From assembly GCA_014376575.1 (NCBI GenBank), contig JACMRF010000141.1, positions 1 through 8,390 on the forward strand: a stretch of DNA of 8,390 bases, in the 5' to 3' direction. How positions within the stretch are numbered: the stretch's first letter is position 1; every line of letters starts with the position of its first letter. Below, piece by piece: positions 6,684 to 8,390 of this stretch. The notes beneath the pieces are model-generated. The model worked only from the letters and a program-made list of their open reading frames with translations. It was not told the DNA's origin and did not search any database. Both the position numbers and the translations under genes were made by a program. The stretch comes from Undibacterium sp. (lineage in GTDB: Bacteria; Pseudomonadota; Gammaproteobacteria; Burkholderiales; Burkholderiaceae).

Positions 6684-6896
6684 AAAGGCGGATTCAACCT
6701 CGAAATGTAACTCGTCGGAAAATCGCGATAAATAGCAAATTAAGAGCGCATCGATTATGAAGAGTTTCATACCTACTGAGGTATCTCAGTCACTTCGTTC
6801 GATAGCGAACAGAATGGAAGGTTTGTTTCATGGAAAATATGATGAGATTGTGTGTTGATGCTGATCACACCCAACTTGAAGTGAACCAATCAAAAG

Positions 6897-7410
6897 GTGA
6901 AAAAATTTAAGCTAGGCTCCTTCCGACGTACAAATATGTCTTCAAAAATAAATTCAATGTGCGTATTGTCTGTTCACTCGCTATTCACCGGCGTCAATCA
7001 AGACGCTTTCGCGAAGAAAGCAAATGTCGTTATGACAGTCACGGCGACGATCAGCTTGACATGTTCAGTTGGTGCTTGGAGTTTGGCGTTTGGCGTCTAC
7101 GAGCGCTACTAGCTCCGCGATTGCCGCTGGCAACGTGGATGCGATTGGCACGGTGTCCCTGGATGCTGGGACTGGCGTTGGCGCTACGATTGCTAATCGA
7201 AAAATGAGCGCCAGCGCTCAGCTACTGTCCTACACCATTTACACCTCTGCTGCGCGCACCACGGTATGGGGCGATGGCACTGGCGCTGAAAAAGTATCCG
7301 GCATAGGTAACGGTGCTGTTCAATCGATCTCAGCCTACGGGCGCATATTTGCAGGGTAAGTTGTAGCTGTTGCTGCCTATGCTGATACCGTCAATGTGAC
7401 GATTACCTAA
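6897..7410 (+). pseudogene. Spore-coat-protein-U-type (Csu-like) pilin pseudogene
   Basis: Two frames together spell a secreted SCPU-domain pilin, the kind of major subunit that forms Csu-type chaperone-usher fimbriae. The first frame gives a signal-peptide-like segment (MSSKINSMCVLSVHSLF up to DAFA) and the first beta-strand, VTATISLTCSVGA. It breaks near 7100, after GVY, and ends at a TAG (7110-7112). The second frame resumes with TSATSSAIAAGNVDAIGTVS, LDAGTGVGATIANRKM, LSYTIYTSAARTTVWGDGTG and AYGRIFAG. It then hits a TAA (7357-7359) where a Gln would fit, and continues VVAVAAYADTVNVTIT to a final stop at 7410. About 12 residues normally between GTVS and LDAG, including the second conserved Cys, also seem to be missing near 7158. 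The start is uncertain: GTG 6897 or, more like a signal peptide, ATG 6936. Three lesions make this a dead gene. Confidence 0.82.
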
Positions 7411-7478
7411 TAGCGCTCTGCATGTGTTTTGTGACTTTTCGACAGACCATGCCGGGTATATTCTAAAAATCTCTGAAG

Positions 7479-7806
7479 GTGAAAAATAATGGCTTTCCAA
7501 TCTCGCTTATTGTGTGTCTGGCGCTGTTGATTCCTGTTTTACCTGTCTTGGCAGGATCCATACAATTAACATCAGTGAGTCTCAAATTATTACCCAAGAG
7601 CAGTGTCGCGGTACTGACGGTGAGCAATAACGGTACCGAGGAATCGGTAATGGAGGTGAGTTTGAATAAATGGACACCACATGGAGGTCAGTATCAATAT
7701 CAACAGACACAAGAATTAGTCATTACACCAGCGACCTTTTGATTAGCACCAGGTGCAAAGCAAATCGTTCGAGTTGGTCTACGCAATCAAAAAAAAGTGA
7801 CAGAAG
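7479..7806 (+). pseudogene. PapD-like fimbrial chaperone pseudogene (N-terminal part only)
   Basis: The frame begins with a signal peptide (about MKNNGFPISLIVCLALLIP up to the cleavage region VLAG). It continues with the first immunoglobulin-like domain of a periplasmic pilus chaperone: IQLTSVSLKLLPKSSVAVLTV, then NNGTEESVMEVSLNKW and QELVITPATF. A TGA (7740-7742) interrupts it; the same frame then gives the well conserved LAPGAKQIVRVGLR before similarity fades at about 7800. A normal chaperone has about 230-250 residues and a second domain, which is absent. It follows the SCPU pilin pseudogene by 68 bases, the usual order in Csu-type loci, where these chaperones escort pilins to the outer-membrane usher. 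No usher or tip adhesin gene is in the window. The GTG start at 7479 is the best in-frame choice. Confidence 0.78.
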
Positions 7807-7950
7807 ACGGATAGGAAACGGATAGAAAATTTAAACCAGCCAACCAAAGTATTGCAACGGATAGGAAACCTAAAAACCTATTTCTGGCGCATCTGGTTGT
7901 ATTCCAAAGGTAACCAACTTACCTTGAAGCCACCCAACCAAAGCATTGCA
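7807..7950. repeat. Two interleaved direct repeats at the chaperone/IS91 junction
   Basis: ACGGATAGGAAAC occurs exactly at 7807-7819 and 7857-7869, with a degenerate copy ACGGATAGAAAA at 7818-7829. A second 17-base repeat, CCAACCAAAGYATTGCA, occurs at 7840-7856 and 7934-7950 with one difference. The repeats begin exactly where chaperone similarity ends. They could be the subterminal region of the right-hand IS91-like element or a scar of repeated insertion. Spacing is irregular, so this is not a CRISPR array. Confidence 0.6.
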
Positions 7951-8097
7951 CAAGAAATCAATAATCACAATGCACCTTTCACTGCCATTGATCCAAAATT
8001 GAGACCCCGAACCTAGCCCAAACTTTAATAAAACGCGCAATCGCCAATCGATGTTGCTCACTGTTAGCCTAAAATAAAGCGCAGGCATAAAGCTATC

Positions 8098-8114
8098 CCA
8101 TTTGCGTCAAATGG
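8098..8114. terminator. Perfect hairpin CCATTTG-CGT-CAAATGG after the transposase pseudogene
   Basis: Seven-base arms at 8098-8104 and 8108-8114 surround a three-base loop, about 35 bases beyond the transposase stop. There is no T-run directly after it on the minus strand, so a classical terminator is doubtful. IS91-family origin ends carry hairpins, so this may instead be part of oriIS. Confidence 0.3.
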
Positions 8115-8148
8115 CCGTATCAAAATTAGGATCTGAAAGGGATCTACT

Positions 8149-8390
8149 TCACCAATTCACACTTTGATCCACGTCTTCATCGGGTCCATGCTGTCCAATG
8201 TCTCAGTCTGGCCCGGCATCAAAGTATTCCTTCGGTTCGGCTTCATCAAAGGCATCCCACAAGGGTGGACCGCGGGCTTTGCTTATCTTTGGCAGGCTAG
8301 ACTCTATGCCAATGTGATCGAGGATTTTACGGATTTCTGCACCGCCGGTGATGAAAGCAATCAGCGGATGGCCGCCCCGCCGATTTGGCC
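8149..8390 (-). pseudogene. IS91-family transposase, C-terminal part with in-frame stop (continues past the right edge)
   Basis: Reading leftwards from 8388, the frame gives HPLIAFITGGAEIRKILDHIG (split as HPLIAFITGG and AEIRKILDHIG), then ARGPPLWD and AGPD followed by TGA at 8205-8203. The same frame continues DIGQHGPDEDVDQSVNW to a second stop at 8151-8149. The order LIAFIT, RKILDHIG, ARGPPLWD and a final VDQxxNW is the C-terminus I recall for IS91-type transposases. There a Trp normally sits in the DWD motif where this copy has TGA, so TGG to TGA is the simplest explanation. The CPxC zinc knuckle expected just before LIAFIT reads PNRRGG, and the preceding codon ends in GG, so cannot be Cys. 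Both points suggest an inactive copy. Orientation is the same as the transposase at the left edge. Confidence 0.75.

Larger units (their letters stand above)
6275..6896. other. About 620 bases without a convincing gene, rich in short palindromes
   Basis: No frame here resembles a known protein. The stretch begins after the exporter operon and ends at the decayed pilin locus, becoming AT-rich after about 6600. It holds a 10-base inverted repeat with a long loop (6394-6455), a cluster of palindromes (6629-6683) and four perfect hairpins with four-base loops: AATAC/GTATT at 6332-6345, CTTAC/GTAAG at 6574-6587, ACTGAG/CTCAGT at 6775-6790 and GTTCG/CGAAC at 6797-6810. A 33-codon frame (6757-6858) and an overlapping 23-codon frame (6839-6910) are present but have no good ribosome binding site. 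I see no clear intrinsic terminator with an adjoining T-run for the exporter operon. Confidence 0.6.
7807..8390 (-). mobile_element. IS91-like element, transposase 3' (oriIS) end; boundary approximate
   Basis: The transposase C-terminus at 8149-8390 belongs to an IS91-family element extending rightwards out of the window. The 342 bases left of it contain no gene I can support. They hold direct repeats (7807-7950), a doubled GGATCT (8129-8145) and a perfect 7-base hairpin (8098-8114). In this family the replication origin, oriIS, lies in the non-coding tail after the transposase gene, so part of this stretch should belong to the element. The exact end is not visible; a GTTC (read on the minus strand, 8012-8009) is one possible target-side boundary because IS91 prefers such tetranucleotides. 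Confidence 0.4.

Noticed and set aside
6757..6858. A 33-codon frame (MKSFIPTEVSQ...) and an overlapping 23-codon frame at 6839-6910
   Set aside because: Start sites lack a good ribosome binding site and the first frame coincides with two hairpins. Too little to call either a gene, though the first reads as a plausible amphipathic peptide.
7807..7950. CRISPR-like array
   Set aside because: Only two copies of each repeat, different lengths, irregular spacing and no cas genes.
7870..8088. A 72-codon minus-strand frame between the chaperone remnant and the right transposase
   Set aside because: No family resemblance I can name, no ribosome binding site, and it spans direct-repeat DNA in what is probably the non-coding tail of an IS91-like element.

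Overview
The window looks like a Gram-negative proteobacterial chromosome segment. The evidence is an EnvZ/OmpR-type two-component pair, a LolD-like ABC exporter with FtsX-type permease, and remnants of a periplasmic chaperone and a spore-coat-U-type pilin. By protein style and roughly balanced base composition I would guess a betaproteobacterium (Burkholderiales/Oxalobacteraceae-like), but this is an impression and not a demonstrated assignment.

Layout, left to right. (1) 1-238, minus: the N-terminal part of an IS91-family transposase running off the left edge. (2) 325 to about 615, minus: a frameshifted C-terminal remnant of a left-handed beta-helix sugar acetyltransferase, abutting the end of the kinase gene. 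(3) 606-2728, minus: a response regulator followed by its sensor histidine kinase, with an ATGA overlap. (4) 2729-2942: a divergent intergenic region with an inverted repeat and a tandem direct repeat that could be operators. (5) 2943-6274, plus: an ABC exporter operon made of an ATPase, an 815-residue double-FtsX permease overlapping it by 8 bases, and a 38-residue single-span membrane microprotein with a good ribosome binding site. (6) 6275-6896: about 620 bases without a convincing gene but rich in short palindromes. (7) 6897 to about 7806, plus: a decayed chaperone-usher (Csu-like) locus with a pilin pseudogene (frameshift, probable internal deletion, nonsense codon) and a chaperone pseudogene (nonsense codon, lost C-terminus). 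(8) About 7807-8148: non-coding DNA with direct repeats and a hairpin. (9) 8149-8390, minus: the C-terminal part of a second IS91-family transposase in the same orientation as the first, with an in-frame stop.

How it works together. The intact core is the divergent pair of operons, a two-component system facing an ABC exporter. The natural reading is that the kinase senses an envelope signal and the regulator controls the exporter. The exporter has no periplasmic adaptor gene beside it; the third gene is the microprotein. Everything around this core is broken. Because IS91-family elements move by rolling-circle transposition and can carry along DNA next to the 5' end of their transposase gene, the two same-oriented copies suggest that this block sits in an accessory, IS91-shaped region. 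The exporter substrate and the kinase signal cannot be read from the sequence.
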